DNA of 64,000 bases. Source: Dyadobacter sp. CY345. GTDB taxonomy: Bacteria > Bacteroidota > Bacteroidia > Cytophagales > Spirosomataceae. Numbering within the stretch: the first letter of the stretch is position 1; every line of letters starts with the position of its first letter. Under the pieces are notes generated by a model. It saw only the letters and a list, made by a program, of their open reading frames with translations, was not told where the DNA came from and did no database searches. Of the stretch, positions 9,041-17,573 are shown piece after piece. Location of the stretch: the NCBI RefSeq assembly GCF_021502725.1, contig NZ_JAKFFS010000002.1:310001-374000 (forward strand), read 5' to 3'. The position numbers and the translations under genes were made by a program.

Positions 9041-9093
9041 GATAATTATCTTGAATAATTCACTGCTGAATTAGCTTCAAAATTAAGACCAAA

Positions 9094-10455
9094 ATGAATA
9101 AAACTGTTGTCATTGATATAGTAGGATTAAGTGCTAATTTGATTGGCGAGCATACGCCATTTCTAGAAAAATATATTGAAAAACGTCACTTAAGGTCAAT
9201 AAAACCAGTTCTTCCCGCGGTTACCACGACTTCGCAAAGTACCTATATCACAGGAAAATGGCCGGTTGATCATGGAATTGTAGGCAATGGCTGGTATGAC
9301 AAGGACGACTCGGAAATAAAATTCTGGAAGCAATCAAACAAGTTGGTTCAGGCGGATAAAATCTGGGATGCAGCTAAAAAAGCGGATCCAACCTTTACAT
9401 GTTCAAAAATGTTCTGGTGGTATAACATGTACTCAACCGCTGATTTCTCAGTAACACCGCGTCCGCAATATCATGCCGACGGTGTGAAAGCGCCGGACTG
9501 TTACGCTTATCCGCCGGAACTCAGAGATGAATTGCAGGAAAAATTGGGTCAATTCCCGCTTTTTAGTTTTTGGGGTCCGAACGCTAATATCAAATCAACA
9601 CGCTGGATTGCAGACGCTTCCATGTATGTCGACGAAAAACATAACCCGACATTAACACTTATCTATCTACCTCACCTGGATTATTGTCTTCAAAAATTCG
9701 GCCCGGATTTTTCTAAAATCAGTAAGGAACTTGGTGAGATTGACAAGGTTGTGGAAGACTTGGTTACTTTTTACGAAGCGAAAAACGCGAAGATTATTTT
9801 GCTTTCGGAATATGGTATCAATCCGGTTAATAACCATATTGATATAAACCGGATTTTACGAAAAGAAGGCCTTATTTCCGTAAGAACTGAACGTTGGTAT
9901 GAACTGCTGGACGCTGGTGCATCAAAAGCCTTCGCCGCATCCGATCATCAGATCGCGCATGTATATCTGAACGATCCCACAGTTCAAGAGCAGGTTGTCA
10001 AGATTTTAAAGGCAACGCGCGGAATTGATCTGGTTTTGGATAAGGAGCAGCAAAAGGAATATCACTTAAATCACGACCGCTCAGGCGATCTGGTCCTCGT
10101 TGCAAAACCCGATAGCTGGTTTACTTATTACTATTGGCTGGACGATGCCAAAGCACCGGATTTTGCACATCTGGTTGAGATTTTCAAGAAACCTGGCTAC
10201 GACCCTGTCGAAATGTTCATGGATCCCAAAAATCCATTTATCAAACTTCGTGCAGGTTATAAGCTCGGCAGAAAACTTTTAGGGTTTAGATACTTGATGG
10301 ATGTTATTCCATTGGATGCAACTTTGGTAAAAGGTTCTCACGGAAGCGTAAATGTCCCGAAGGAATATTTTCCTATCCTGGTTACCGACCAGGCGATAAA
10401 TAAGGAAATACAAGCGGTTGATGTATACGATATAATCTGGCAGCATTTGGTTTAA
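9094..10455 (+). CDS. eboF: EboF, alkaline phosphatase superfamily (NPP-like) protein
   Basis: The 453-residue protein has the nucleotide pyrophosphatase/phosphodiesterase fold of the alkaline phosphatase superfamily. Asp8 (VIDIVG) and the nucleophile Thr44 (PAVTTTSQST) match the family, as do ITGKWPVDHGIVGNGWYD and Asp196 (LPHLDY). Three other metal-ligand positions differ from classical NPPs: the His after Asp196 is Gln200, and the SDHGM motif reads SEYGI (Glu239, Tyr240). His residues near 288 (DHQIAHV) and 407 (KGSHGS) remain. It has no signal peptide, so it is probably cytoplasmic. It ends the ebo cluster and is followed directly by a terminator. Confidence 0.88.
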   Translation: MNKTVVIDIVGLSANLIGEHTPFLEKYIEKRHLRSIKPVLPAVTTTSQSTYITGKWPVDHGIVGNGWYDKDDSEIKFWKQSNKLVQADKIWDAAKKADPTFTCSKMFWWYNMYSTADFSVTPRPQYHADGVKAPDCYAYPPELRDELQEKLGQFPLFSFWGPNANIKSTRWIADASMYVDEKHNPTLTLIYLPHLDYCLQKFGPDFSKISKELGEIDKVVEDLVTFYEAKNAKIILLSEYGINPVNNHIDINRILRKEGLISVRTERWYELLDAGASKAFAASDHQIAHVYLNDPTVQEQVVKILKATRGIDLVLDKEQQKEYHLNHDRSGDLVLVAKPDSWFTYYYWLDDAKAPDFAHLVEIFKKPGYDPVEMFMDPKNPFIKLRAGYKLGRKLLGFRYLMDVIPLDATLVKGSHGSVNVPKEYFPILVTDQAINKEIQAVDVYDIIWQHLV

Positions 10456-10460
10456 TATTT

Positions 10461-10490
10461 AACGCACCGGTTTGAAATCGGTGCGTTTTT
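10461..10490 (+). terminator. rho-independent terminator of the ebo cluster
   Basis: A perfect 9-bp stem (AACGCACCG and CGGTGCGTT) with a 9-nt loop is followed by T residues. It begins 6 nt after the eboF stop codon. Confidence 0.88.
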
Positions 10491-10731
10491 GATTCAGCGT
10501 TTGCAACGCGTGAAATAACCTGCCCGATAACCGTTTCGCCTTTGTTTGTGAAGGTTTAAATTTTCGGTCTTCTGCCTCTAACAAACAAATAAGCTTCCAG
10601 GCAAAAATTTACAACTAAGTCTTAGGCTTCTCCCTTTCTCGACAGATGTATCCAATTGGTATACTATTTTATACTTCGCAAAGAAAACAAATCAAATACC
10701 GCAACGTTCATTAATAAAATAAACCAACGAT

Positions 10732-11919
10732 ATGAAAAATATACACATACCATTTCTGTTTTCCCTCATCCTGATTGGATTAACATCGGCCTGTTCATCC
10801 TCAGACGACGATAACGATGAAGGTGAGGCAGGGACAGTTGAGACGATCCAGGCAGTTGAAGCCTTTCCTTCGCTTACTTTCACATCACCCGTAGATTTCA
10901 AACAATCCCCTGACGCGTCAAACAGATTTTTTGTAGCGGAACAACAGGGCGTTATTAAAGTTTTCGATAATGCCGCCGGAACATCCGCGAGTTCCAACTT
11001 TTTGGATATCAGAAGTAAGGTAACTTCCAGCGGCGAATTAGGTTTGCTAGGTTTTGCCTTCCATCCTGATTTCGCGACGAACGGATTTTTCTACGTTAAC
11101 TATACCCGTGCGAATCCGTTGCAGACAGTTATTGCAAGATATAAGGCAACAACGCCTACGGCAAACACGACAGATATTTCCAGCGAAATGATCTTATTGA
11201 CTTACAATCAGCCATTTTCAAACCACAACGGAGGTTCTATGGAATTTGGAAAAGATGGTTATTTATACATTGCTTCCGGTGATGGAGGAGGAAGTGGTGA
11301 TCCGCAGAATAATTCTCAGAATATGAAATCTTATCTGGGAAAGATTTTAAGAATTGACGTTAATGCAACAACAAAAGGTAATTATGGCATTCCGGCCGAC
11401 AACCCTTTTGCTGGAAATGCCAACGGGTCACTTGAAGAAATTTATGCATATGGATTAAGAAATCCCTGGAAAATGAGTTTCGATACCGGTTCCGACCGAT
11501 TCTTCGTCGCTGATGTTGGTCAGAATGTAAAAGAAGAGATCAATCTGATTACCAAGGGTGGGAATTTCGGTTGGAAAATTAAAGAAGGAAAAGATTGTTA
11601 CAGCCCTTCTTCCAACTGCGATGCAACAGGACTTATTGAGCCAGTTCTTGATTATGGCCGCTCGGATGGCGACGTATCGATCACGGGCGGATATGTTTAC
11701 AGAGGTGAAACGATCAAAGGTTTGATTGGAAAATATATTTATGGAGATTACGTTAGTGGCCGGATCTGGGCGCTGGAGTTGGATGGAAATCAGGTAAAAA
11801 GCAATGCACTTCTGATGAAATTCGGAGGGTCGATATCAACTTTTGGACAAGATTCAAAAGGTGAAGTTTACTTTGCAAATTACCGAGCCGGGAAGATATT
11901 GAAGCTGGCAGTGCAGTAG
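10732..11919 (+). CDS. PQQ-dependent sugar dehydrogenase lipoprotein (GSDH family)
   Basis: The 395-residue protein starts with a lipoprotein signal peptide (lipobox LTSAC, Cys21) and a Ser/Asp-rich linker. The remaining residues form a six-bladed beta-propeller of the glucose/sorbosone dehydrogenase family: GLLGFAFHPDF near residue 105, NHNGGSMEFGKDGYLYIASGD near 165 containing the probable catalytic His, YGLRNPWKMSFD near 243 and GQNVKEEINLI near 265. It is expected to oxidise sugars in the periplasm with PQQ, or to be a non-enzymatic relative. It stands alone with a 276-nt upstream gap in which no other gene is apparent. Confidence 0.9.
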   Translation: MKNIHIPFLFSLILIGLTSACSSSDDDNDEGEAGTVETIQAVEAFPSLTFTSPVDFKQSPDASNRFFVAEQQGVIKVFDNAAGTSASSNFLDIRSKVTSSGELGLLGFAFHPDFATNGFFYVNYTRANPLQTVIARYKATTPTANTTDISSEMILLTYNQPFSNHNGGSMEFGKDGYLYIASGDGGGSGDPQNNSQNMKSYLGKILRIDVNATTKGNYGIPADNPFAGNANGSLEEIYAYGLRNPWKMSFDTGSDRFFVADVGQNVKEEINLITKGGNFGWKIKEGKDCYSPSSNCDATGLIEPVLDYGRSDGDVSITGGYVYRGETIKGLIGKYIYGDYVSGRIWALELDGNQVKSNALLMKFGGSISTFGQDSKGEVYFANYRAGKILKLAVQ

Positions 11920-12015
11920 AATGAGTTACGAGTGGGAAGAAAACCTTACTTTTGACGTTATTTTCTTTAACAGGAAATCAGGTTTTAATTCTGATTCATT
12001 GTATTCGGTGACAGC

Positions 12016-13023
12016 ATGAGTTTTTTGAATAATACAAAAGTAGCAGTAATTGGCGGAGGCAGCTGGGCCACCGCGATCATCAAGATTTTATGTGAACACC
12101 AGCATATTCAGGTGCGGTGGTGGCTGAGGAACGGTAAGGATATTGAGCATATCCGAAAATTCCATCACAACCCGAGTTATCTCAGCGATGTTTATCTTTC
12201 TCCAAAAAAGGTTAAAGTTTTTGAAAAAACACGGGAAGCAGTGAAAGGAGCTGACTACGTAATTTTGGCTATTCCCGCAGCCTTTGTTCAGGAATCTTTG
12301 CAGGATTTGAATGAATCTCATTTGAAAGGGAAACGAATTGTTTCTGCTATTAAAGGAATGATTCCTGAGCAAAATATTCTTGTGACAGACTGGGTTTCTG
12401 AAAAGTTTAAAGTCCCGCTGAAAGATATAGCCGTCATTGCCGGTCCGTGCCATGCCGAAGAAGTTGCTCTGGAAAAACAGTCATACCTGACCATTGCTTC
12501 AACCGACGCCGTTTGTGCAGAGGATTTCTCTAAAATAATGACTTGTCGGTTTGTCACTGCGCATCCGCTCGCCGATTTATATGGTGTGGAATATGCAGCG
12601 GTTATGAAAAATATCATAGCTCTCGCCTGCGGTATTACCCATGGTTTGGGCAATGGGGATAACTTCCAGGCCGTGATGGTTGCCAATGCCATGCAGGAAA
12701 TCCGACATTTCGTAACAGGTCTGGATCCTCGTGAACGCGAGTTAAGTACTTCCGCTTATCTTGGTGATCTACTGGTTACCGCCTATTCTCAGTTCAGTAG
12801 AAATCGTTTATTTGGCAATATGATCGGCCGTGGGTATAGTGTAAAAGCCGCGCAGTTGGAAATGAAAATGATTGCCGAGGGATATTATGCGACGAAAAGC
12901 ATCTTCGAATTAAACAAAACATTGCACGTAAACTTACCGATAACAACCGCAGTATACCGGATTTTATATCAGGAAGAATCACCTTCCCTAGTGATAGAGG
13001 AATTGAAAAAGGTTCTAAAATAA
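12016..13023 (+). CDS. gpsA: NAD(P)H-dependent glycerol-3-phosphate dehydrogenase
   Basis: The 335-residue cytoplasmic enzyme reduces dihydroxyacetone phosphate to sn-glycerol 3-phosphate for phospholipid synthesis. The N-terminal Rossmann motif is VIGGGSWATAI at residues 11-21. The catalytic region shows AGPCHAEEVA near residue 143 and EYAAVMKNIIALACGI near residue 194 with the conserved Lys. NPITTAVYRILYQ-type residues close the C-terminal helical domain (here LPITTAVYRILYQEE). Length is typical. A TACTTTTG box lies at 11947-11954, but no -33 TTG is seen at the right distance. Confidence 0.94.
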   Translation: MSFLNNTKVAVIGGGSWATAIIKILCEHQHIQVRWWLRNGKDIEHIRKFHHNPSYLSDVYLSPKKVKVFEKTREAVKGADYVILAIPAAFVQESLQDLNESHLKGKRIVSAIKGMIPEQNILVTDWVSEKFKVPLKDIAVIAGPCHAEEVALEKQSYLTIASTDAVCAEDFSKIMTCRFVTAHPLADLYGVEYAAVMKNIIALACGITHGLGNGDNFQAVMVANAMQEIRHFVTGLDPRERELSTSAYLGDLLVTAYSQFSRNRLFGNMIGRGYSVKAAQLEMKMIAEGYYATKSIFELNKTLHVNLPITTAVYRILYQEESPSLVIEELKKVLK

Positions 13024-13086
13024 ATAGCCTTTTTCCTCTATCCGGAGTACTAGTTATATCCAGATCTTCCTTTTTGAAAAAATAAT

Positions 13087-14184
13087 ATGAATTTGTATAA
13101 CCGCCTTGTTTTTGCGTCATTCTCCATTTTGTCGTTACTTATTGCGTGTAAGTCTAAACAATCGGAATCGTCCGGAACAGTGGATTCAACAAATGCTGCA
13201 ATCTCGAAGGACTTTGTCTTTGGTGACAAACGGGCCTTTGCGCAATGTCACGCCTCGACGCTGGTTCGCCTGAAGAATGGCCAGTTTCTGGTTGCCTGGT
13301 TTGGAGGTACGGCTGAAAAAAATCCGGACGTAGGGATTTGGCTTTCAAAAGGCAGGCCCGGAAATTGGAGCGAGCCGAAAGAAGTGGCAAAAATCAGGGA
13401 AGACGCGCACTGGAATCCAGTATTGCAGATTGCGGAAGACGGTACGATTTACCTTTATTTTAAGGTTGGAAAAGAAATTCCATATTGGGAAACCTGGGTA
13501 AAAAAGTCGAACGATAACGGAGAAACCTGGTCAGATGCTTATGAGCTTGTCAAAGGCGACAAGGGCGGAAGGGGGCCTGTAAAAAATAAACTGATTGTAC
13601 TTTCTGACGGTACCTGGCTTGCAGGTGCGTCTAACGAGATCAAACGCTGGGAGGTGTTTGTAGACCGTAGTGAGGATCAAGGCAAAACATGGAAAGCATC
13701 TTCATATTTTAAAATAGACACGAACGAGATCAAAGGCAAAGGGGCAATTCAACCTACTTTATGGGAAACCGAACCCGGAAAAGTGCATATGCTGGTAAGA
13801 ACGACAAGCGGAATAATCGGAAGAAGCGACTCTGAGGATTTTGGGAAAACCTGGACGCGTATTTATGATACCAAACTTCCAAATCCAAACAGCGGGATAG
13901 ATCTTACCAAATTCCCTGACGGAACACTCGCGCTCGCCTACAATCCTGATGCAAAAAACTGGGGCTCCCGGTCACCGTTGTCCATAGGTTTGTCTTTTGA
14001 TAACGGAAAAACCTGGAAGGATAAAATTGATATTGAAACCGGGAAAAAGACGGACGAATTCTCTTATCCGGCTATAATAAGCTGGGGCGATTCCGTTGCG
14101 GTAACCTATACCTGGAATCGTCAGAAAATTGCCTTCTGGCTTGGTACAAAAGATGATATAAAACGTTTGATTAAGAAAGACTGA
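13087..14184 (+). CDS. sialidase-like BNR-repeat lipoprotein
   Basis: This 365-residue protein has a lipoprotein signal peptide (SLLIAC, Cys21) and a six-bladed sialidase-type propeller. Four Asp-boxes are easy to see: SNDNGETW, SEDQGKTW, SEDFGKTW and SFDNGKTW. The first blade contains LVRLKNGQFLVAWFGGTAE. The FRIP motif of true GH33 sialidases is absent, so cleavage of sialic acid should not be assumed. Proteins of this type (BNR_2) often occur in plant polysaccharide loci, and the nearby rhamnogalacturonan genes make a plant glycan substrate plausible. Confidence 0.85.
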   Translation: MNLYNRLVFASFSILSLLIACKSKQSESSGTVDSTNAAISKDFVFGDKRAFAQCHASTLVRLKNGQFLVAWFGGTAEKNPDVGIWLSKGRPGNWSEPKEVAKIREDAHWNPVLQIAEDGTIYLYFKVGKEIPYWETWVKKSNDNGETWSDAYELVKGDKGGRGPVKNKLIVLSDGTWLAGASNEIKRWEVFVDRSEDQGKTWKASSYFKIDTNEIKGKGAIQPTLWETEPGKVHMLVRTTSGIIGRSDSEDFGKTWTRIYDTKLPNPNSGIDLTKFPDGTLALAYNPDAKNWGSRSPLSIGLSFDNGKTWKDKIDIETGKKTDEFSYPAIISWGDSVAVTYTWNRQKIAFWLGTKDDIKRLIKKD

Positions 14185-14278
14185 TTAGGCAAAATCAGTT
14201 ACATATTATAATTTTATTTTGAAATTTTGTTTATATTCGGTTACTATAAAGTGTTTTCCGGACCAAATATAGACAGCC

Positions 14279-15025
14279 ATGAAACTAACTTCAACACTAA
14301 TTTTTTGCGCGACGGCCTTACTTAGTGGCTGCTCACCCTATTACTATTCGCCTAACAAAGTAAATATCCCGAATCTCAGGGAACGAAATGATATGCGCCT
14401 TGATGCGGGTTTCGGTGGAGGATGGATTATGAAAGGTGCTGACTTACAGGCGGCTTATGCTATCACATCTCATGTTGGTATTATGGCAAATGGCGCCCTA
14501 ACAGGCAGTCGTGAATCTTCAACCAATTTCAGCGAGCGGGAATATACAAAGAGCCGATATCTGGAAGCTGGGCTTGGATACTTCACCAAATTTGAAGAAA
14601 ATCAGAATTGGGCACTGGAAATATTCGGCGGAGGTGGTATGGGAGATTATAAAGTTCGCTACGATCCGGAGAAACTTGCCCGGTTAAATATGAACAAATT
14701 TTTTATTCAACCTTCATTAAGTTATTCTCTCCCGAGGAAAAATATTGAGTTTGGTATCGGTTCCAAATTTTCAGGTGTAGATTATAATTTGAAAAGTGCA
14801 ACAATCCTTGATACTTATGATTTTGAACGCGTAGCAAGAATTGTTAATCGCTCACTTGTGGTTTTTTGGGAGCCATCTTTCCGGTTTAGTGCAGGATCGG
14901 AAACAATAAAAGGTTTTTTAAGTTATACGCCTTCTATCAGCATTCTTGAAAGTAATATTCCCCGGGAAATTATTAATTTGAATTTGGGCATAAGGTTTAC
15001 ATTCAATACTTCCCGCCGTCAGTAA
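14279..15025 (+). CDS. lipoprotein-signal outer-membrane beta-barrel-like protein
   Basis: The 248-residue protein begins with a lipoprotein-type signal (ALLSGC, Cys18) followed by a tyrosine-rich stretch. From residue 38 on it shows alternating hydrophobic and polar strands typical of small outer-membrane barrels (DAGFGGGWIMKGADLQAAYA, GYFTKFEENQNWALEIFGGGGMGDYKV) and ends in a beta-strand (NLGIRFTFNTSRRQ). I do not recognise a specific family. It stands alone, followed by a 360-nt stretch that carries the 26-bp operator shared with the pectin operons. Confidence 0.6.
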   Translation: MKLTSTLIFCATALLSGCSPYYYSPNKVNIPNLRERNDMRLDAGFGGGWIMKGADLQAAYAITSHVGIMANGALTGSRESSTNFSEREYTKSRYLEAGLGYFTKFEENQNWALEIFGGGGMGDYKVRYDPEKLARLNMNKFFIQPSLSYSLPRKNIEFGIGSKFSGVDYNLKSATILDTYDFERVARIVNRSLVVFWEPSFRFSAGSETIKGFLSYTPSISILESNIPREIINLNLGIRFTFNTSRRQ

Positions 15026-15140
15026 TCCCCAGTTTATAACAATAATGTAAAATTATAATCTACCTGCATAGCACATGAATGTCTGTATTATCAGATATTA
15101 TCAGTGTTTTATACAATATTATCTTCATTGTTATACATTT

Positions 15141-15166
15141 TGGCAACGTTCCCGATAACGATTGCA
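15141..15166 (+). promoter_or_regulatory. 26-bp LacI-type operator upstream of the GntR regulator
   Basis: The core CGTTCCCGATAACG fits CGTTnnCGnnAACG, a palindrome with a central CG step as in LacI-family operators. The flanks (TGGCAA left, ATTGCA right) also match the sites at 45212-45237 and 47261-47286 when read toward the downstream gene. The TTG within ATTGCA lies 21 nt before a TACATTTT box (15186-15193), which fits a -33/-7 promoter. Confidence 0.75.
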
Positions 15167-15385
15167 TTAAAATAGTTTGGTCAATTACATTTTCCAGGTG
15201 ATTTATTGGCTAATATACATTACTGATTCGCATTGGAAAACCAAAGCAAAAATCGGATTGTCTTAAAAATGTTCAAATAAATTGTTGGAACGATGACCGG
15301 ATATTCCACTGCCCGAGCCAATCCTGGTACTAAAAATTTTGTTTTCAAAGATGTATATTTTCAGGAATCTGAAGCTGTTTTTCAA

Positions 15386-16384
15386 ATGCAGTTTGATCCG
15401 GAAGACAAAATGCCAAAGTATAAGCAAATCGTGCAGTCTATCAGAACGGATATTGACAGAGGTGTTTTGAAAAAAGGAACACAATTACCATCAATAAGTG
15501 AGCTGAGTGTCGACTATCTGCTGGCTCGCGATACTGTTGAAAAGGCATACCGGGAGTTGCGTAACATGGGTTATATCACCTCGGTACAGGGAAAAGGTTA
15601 TTATGTGCAGTCTGGCGGTGATAAAAAAGACAAGATTTTATTGGTTTTCAATAAGTTAAGTTCCTACAAAAAGATCATTTATTATTCTTTCATAAAAGCA
15701 TTGGGCGATCAGGCTGTCGTGGATCTTGAAATCCATCATTACAGTGCGAAACGTTTTAAGGAAATCATAGAGAAAAACCTTGGCAATTATAATTATTATG
15801 TCATTATGCCCCACTTCAATCCGGCTGAAGAGGAAGATTATATGACAACAATTAAAAGTATACCCTCTTCACAACTGGTCTTGCTCGACAGAGATATTCC
15901 TGAACTAACTCAACCGACTTTGAGTATCCATCAGAGTTTTGATAAGGATATTTTTGGTTCTTTGGAAAGTGCGAATGACCTGCTTGATAACTACAAAAGG
16001 CTCGTTTTGATTTTTCCATTTGACGGGAATTACCCGAGAGAAATCATAAGAGGGTTCAAAAATTATTGCATCAATTACAATAAACAATTTGACGTAAAGG
16101 AAAGTATCAACGATGAAATTATTCGGCCAGGTACTGCGTACGTTGTTGTTGAAGAAAATGATCTTGCAGAACTTGTAAAAAAAACGCGTCAGTCGGCCTA
16201 CACGATGGGCAGAGAAATTGGCGTAATTTCTTTCAACGAAACTACTTTAAAAGAGCTTTTGGATATCACGGTCATTACGACTGATTTTGAAACGATGGGC
16301 CGTTCCGCAGCATCTTTAATTTTAAATAAGCAGCAAATTAAGGTCAAAAATCCATTTTATATGATTCGCCGGGGATCTTTATAA
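15386..16384 (+). CDS. GntR-family transcriptional regulator with periplasmic-binding-like sensor domain
   Basis: I choose the ATG at 15386 (332 residues) over the upstream ATG at 15293, because the family begins about ten residues before PKYKQIVQSI. The winged-helix DNA-binding domain fills residues 5-75 (KKGTQLPSISELSVDYLLARDTVEKAYRELRNMGYI). The rest resembles a LacI-type sugar-binding domain (MPHFNPAEEEDYM, LVLLDRDIP, GVISFNETTLKELLDITVITTDFETMGRSAA). Such hybrids control sugar catabolism in Bacteroidota. It carries the shared operator upstream and faces the CE12/GH105 pair, so a role in rhamnogalacturonan use is likely. Confidence 0.88.
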   Translation: MQFDPEDKMPKYKQIVQSIRTDIDRGVLKKGTQLPSISELSVDYLLARDTVEKAYRELRNMGYITSVQGKGYYVQSGGDKKDKILLVFNKLSSYKKIIYYSFIKALGDQAVVDLEIHHYSAKRFKEIIEKNLGNYNYYVIMPHFNPAEEEDYMTTIKSIPSSQLVLLDRDIPELTQPTLSIHQSFDKDIFGSLESANDLLDNYKRLVLIFPFDGNYPREIIRGFKNYCINYNKQFDVKESINDEIIRPGTAYVVVEENDLAELVKKTRQSAYTMGREIGVISFNETTLKELLDITVITTDFETMGRSAASLILNKQQIKVKNPFYMIRRGSL

Positions 16385-16404
16385 TCCTCCGGCAAATCTT
16401 TTTT

Positions 16405-17541
16405 TTACTTCATTTTATAAATTTCGGTTCCTGCCAGAAGAAAGCAGCCCAGGCCATAATCTTCAAAATCCGGTTTACTTGTATAGGTCACAGGCTGCCC
16501 GTCTTTTGGCTCTTTGCCCGTTCCCTGAACAAATCCTAAAAATCCGTCCTTATGCAGACATTCATTTTCCATTGCCTTCCAGGCTCTGAAAATCGAAGTA
16601 TCGTAGGTTTTGCTTTTTACCAAACCAGTATTGATTGCCCAGGCCATACCATAAATAAAAAGTGCTGTCCCTGTCAGCTCTTTTCCGCCAAAATCAGTTT
16701 CGTCAGTAAGGCTGACATTCCAGAAACCGTCTGCACGTTGCAAGGGAAGCAGCGCAGATAACATATCCAGCAGCGTTTTTTCATACTCAGCCCGATGCGG
16801 CGCGTTTTTTGGCATAATATCCAAAACTCTGACCAGGGCGGCCACAATCCAACCATTTCCACGCGACCAATAGCAATTTTTTCCTGCTGGTGTTTTGTAG
16901 GGCGGAAGAAAATCTTTATCGCGCCACCAAAGTTTTTCTTCCGGATTATATAATCCCGAACCGCCTTCTTTTGTTTTTGTATGTGTGTATAGCGCATACA
17001 TCTTCTCAAAATAGCGGTCGTCTTGATAGATAACACCCAGTTTTGCAAATACCGGCATCGCCATTTGTAAAGCATCAATCCAGGTCCAGTCGCTGACTTT
17101 GTCAGTCTCAACCATCAAGTCAATGGATGCCTTGATATCTTTAATACGCTCTTCTTTTTTATCAATCAAATACAGGTCAATGTATGTCTGGCCACAGCAT
17201 TGATCATCCGCATTTCTCGTCTGAATTCCATTGCGTAAACCCCATTTGTGATTTTCGCCCCAGGATACAGCATAGTCGTAATAACTTTTCTGAGGATCAA
17301 CTTTATGAAGCGCCATAAGTCCTTCATAGTATACTCCGCGCGTCCAGATATTGCTCGGCCGCTCCCGATTGGTGATGATTGCCTTTCCTGTATCCGGCCA
17401 TTTTTTTACAAAATATTCGTTTGCAAGACGCAGGTCTTTAAGTAATTCTTTTTTGTCTGAATCGGTATTGTCTTCAAAAGCCCACGCTTTCGTCAGTGCG
17501 CTTCCGGCCAGGATAATGCCTAAAACTTCGCGTCTTTGCAT
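16405..17541 (-). CDS. GH105 unsaturated rhamnogalacturonyl hydrolase
   Basis: The 378-residue protein has a signal-like N-terminus (EVLGIILAGSALTKAWA, preceded by QRR, Tat-like) and an (alpha/alpha)6 barrel. Family features are NADDQCCGQTYIDLYL near residue 110 with the probable catalytic Asp, DWTWIDALQMAMP near 155, and YWSRGNGWIVAALVRVLD near 228. Enzymes of this family remove the 4,5-unsaturated galacturonate from the end of oligosaccharides made by rhamnogalacturonan lyases (YesR/YteR type). It is the second gene of a two-gene unit after the CE12 esterase with a 32-nt gap, and is convergent with the GntR gene. Confidence 0.9.
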   Translation of the reverse strand: MQRREVLGIILAGSALTKAWAFEDNTDSDKKELLKDLRLANEYFVKKWPDTGKAIITNRERPSNIWTRGVYYEGLMALHKVDPQKSYYDYAVSWGENHKWGLRNGIQTRNADDQCCGQTYIDLYLIDKKEERIKDIKASIDLMVETDKVSDWTWIDALQMAMPVFAKLGVIYQDDRYFEKMYALYTHTKTKEGGSGLYNPEEKLWWRDKDFLPPYKTPAGKNCYWSRGNGWIVAALVRVLDIMPKNAPHRAEYEKTLLDMLSALLPLQRADGFWNVSLTDETDFGGKELTGTALFIYGMAWAINTGLVKSKTYDTSIFRAWKAMENECLHKDGFLGFVQGTGKEPKDGQPVTYTSKPDFEDYGLGCFLLAGTEIYKMK

Positions 17542-17573
17542 AATTTCTATTGATAAAAAATGAGGAGGGTTTC

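Larger units (their letters stand above)
8765..9093. other. intergenic gap inside the ebo cluster with palindromic repeats
   Basis: This 329-nt gap separates eboE from eboF and holds no credible gene. It carries a short TTAATTGTTAA-type direct repeat at its left end and two members of a dispersed palindromic repeat family (8963-8989 and 9015-9040). The gap looks like an insertion of repeats into the cluster and may give eboF its own promoter. Confidence 0.6.

Noticed and set aside
11947..11954. TACTTTTG as the gpsA promoter
   Set aside because: The -7 box fits but no TTG lies 19-21 nt upstream, so I do not list it as a promoter.
15293..15385. N-terminal extension of the GntR regulator
   Set aside because: The 31 codons before Met at 15386 have no counterpart in the family, which begins about ten residues before PKYKQIV.
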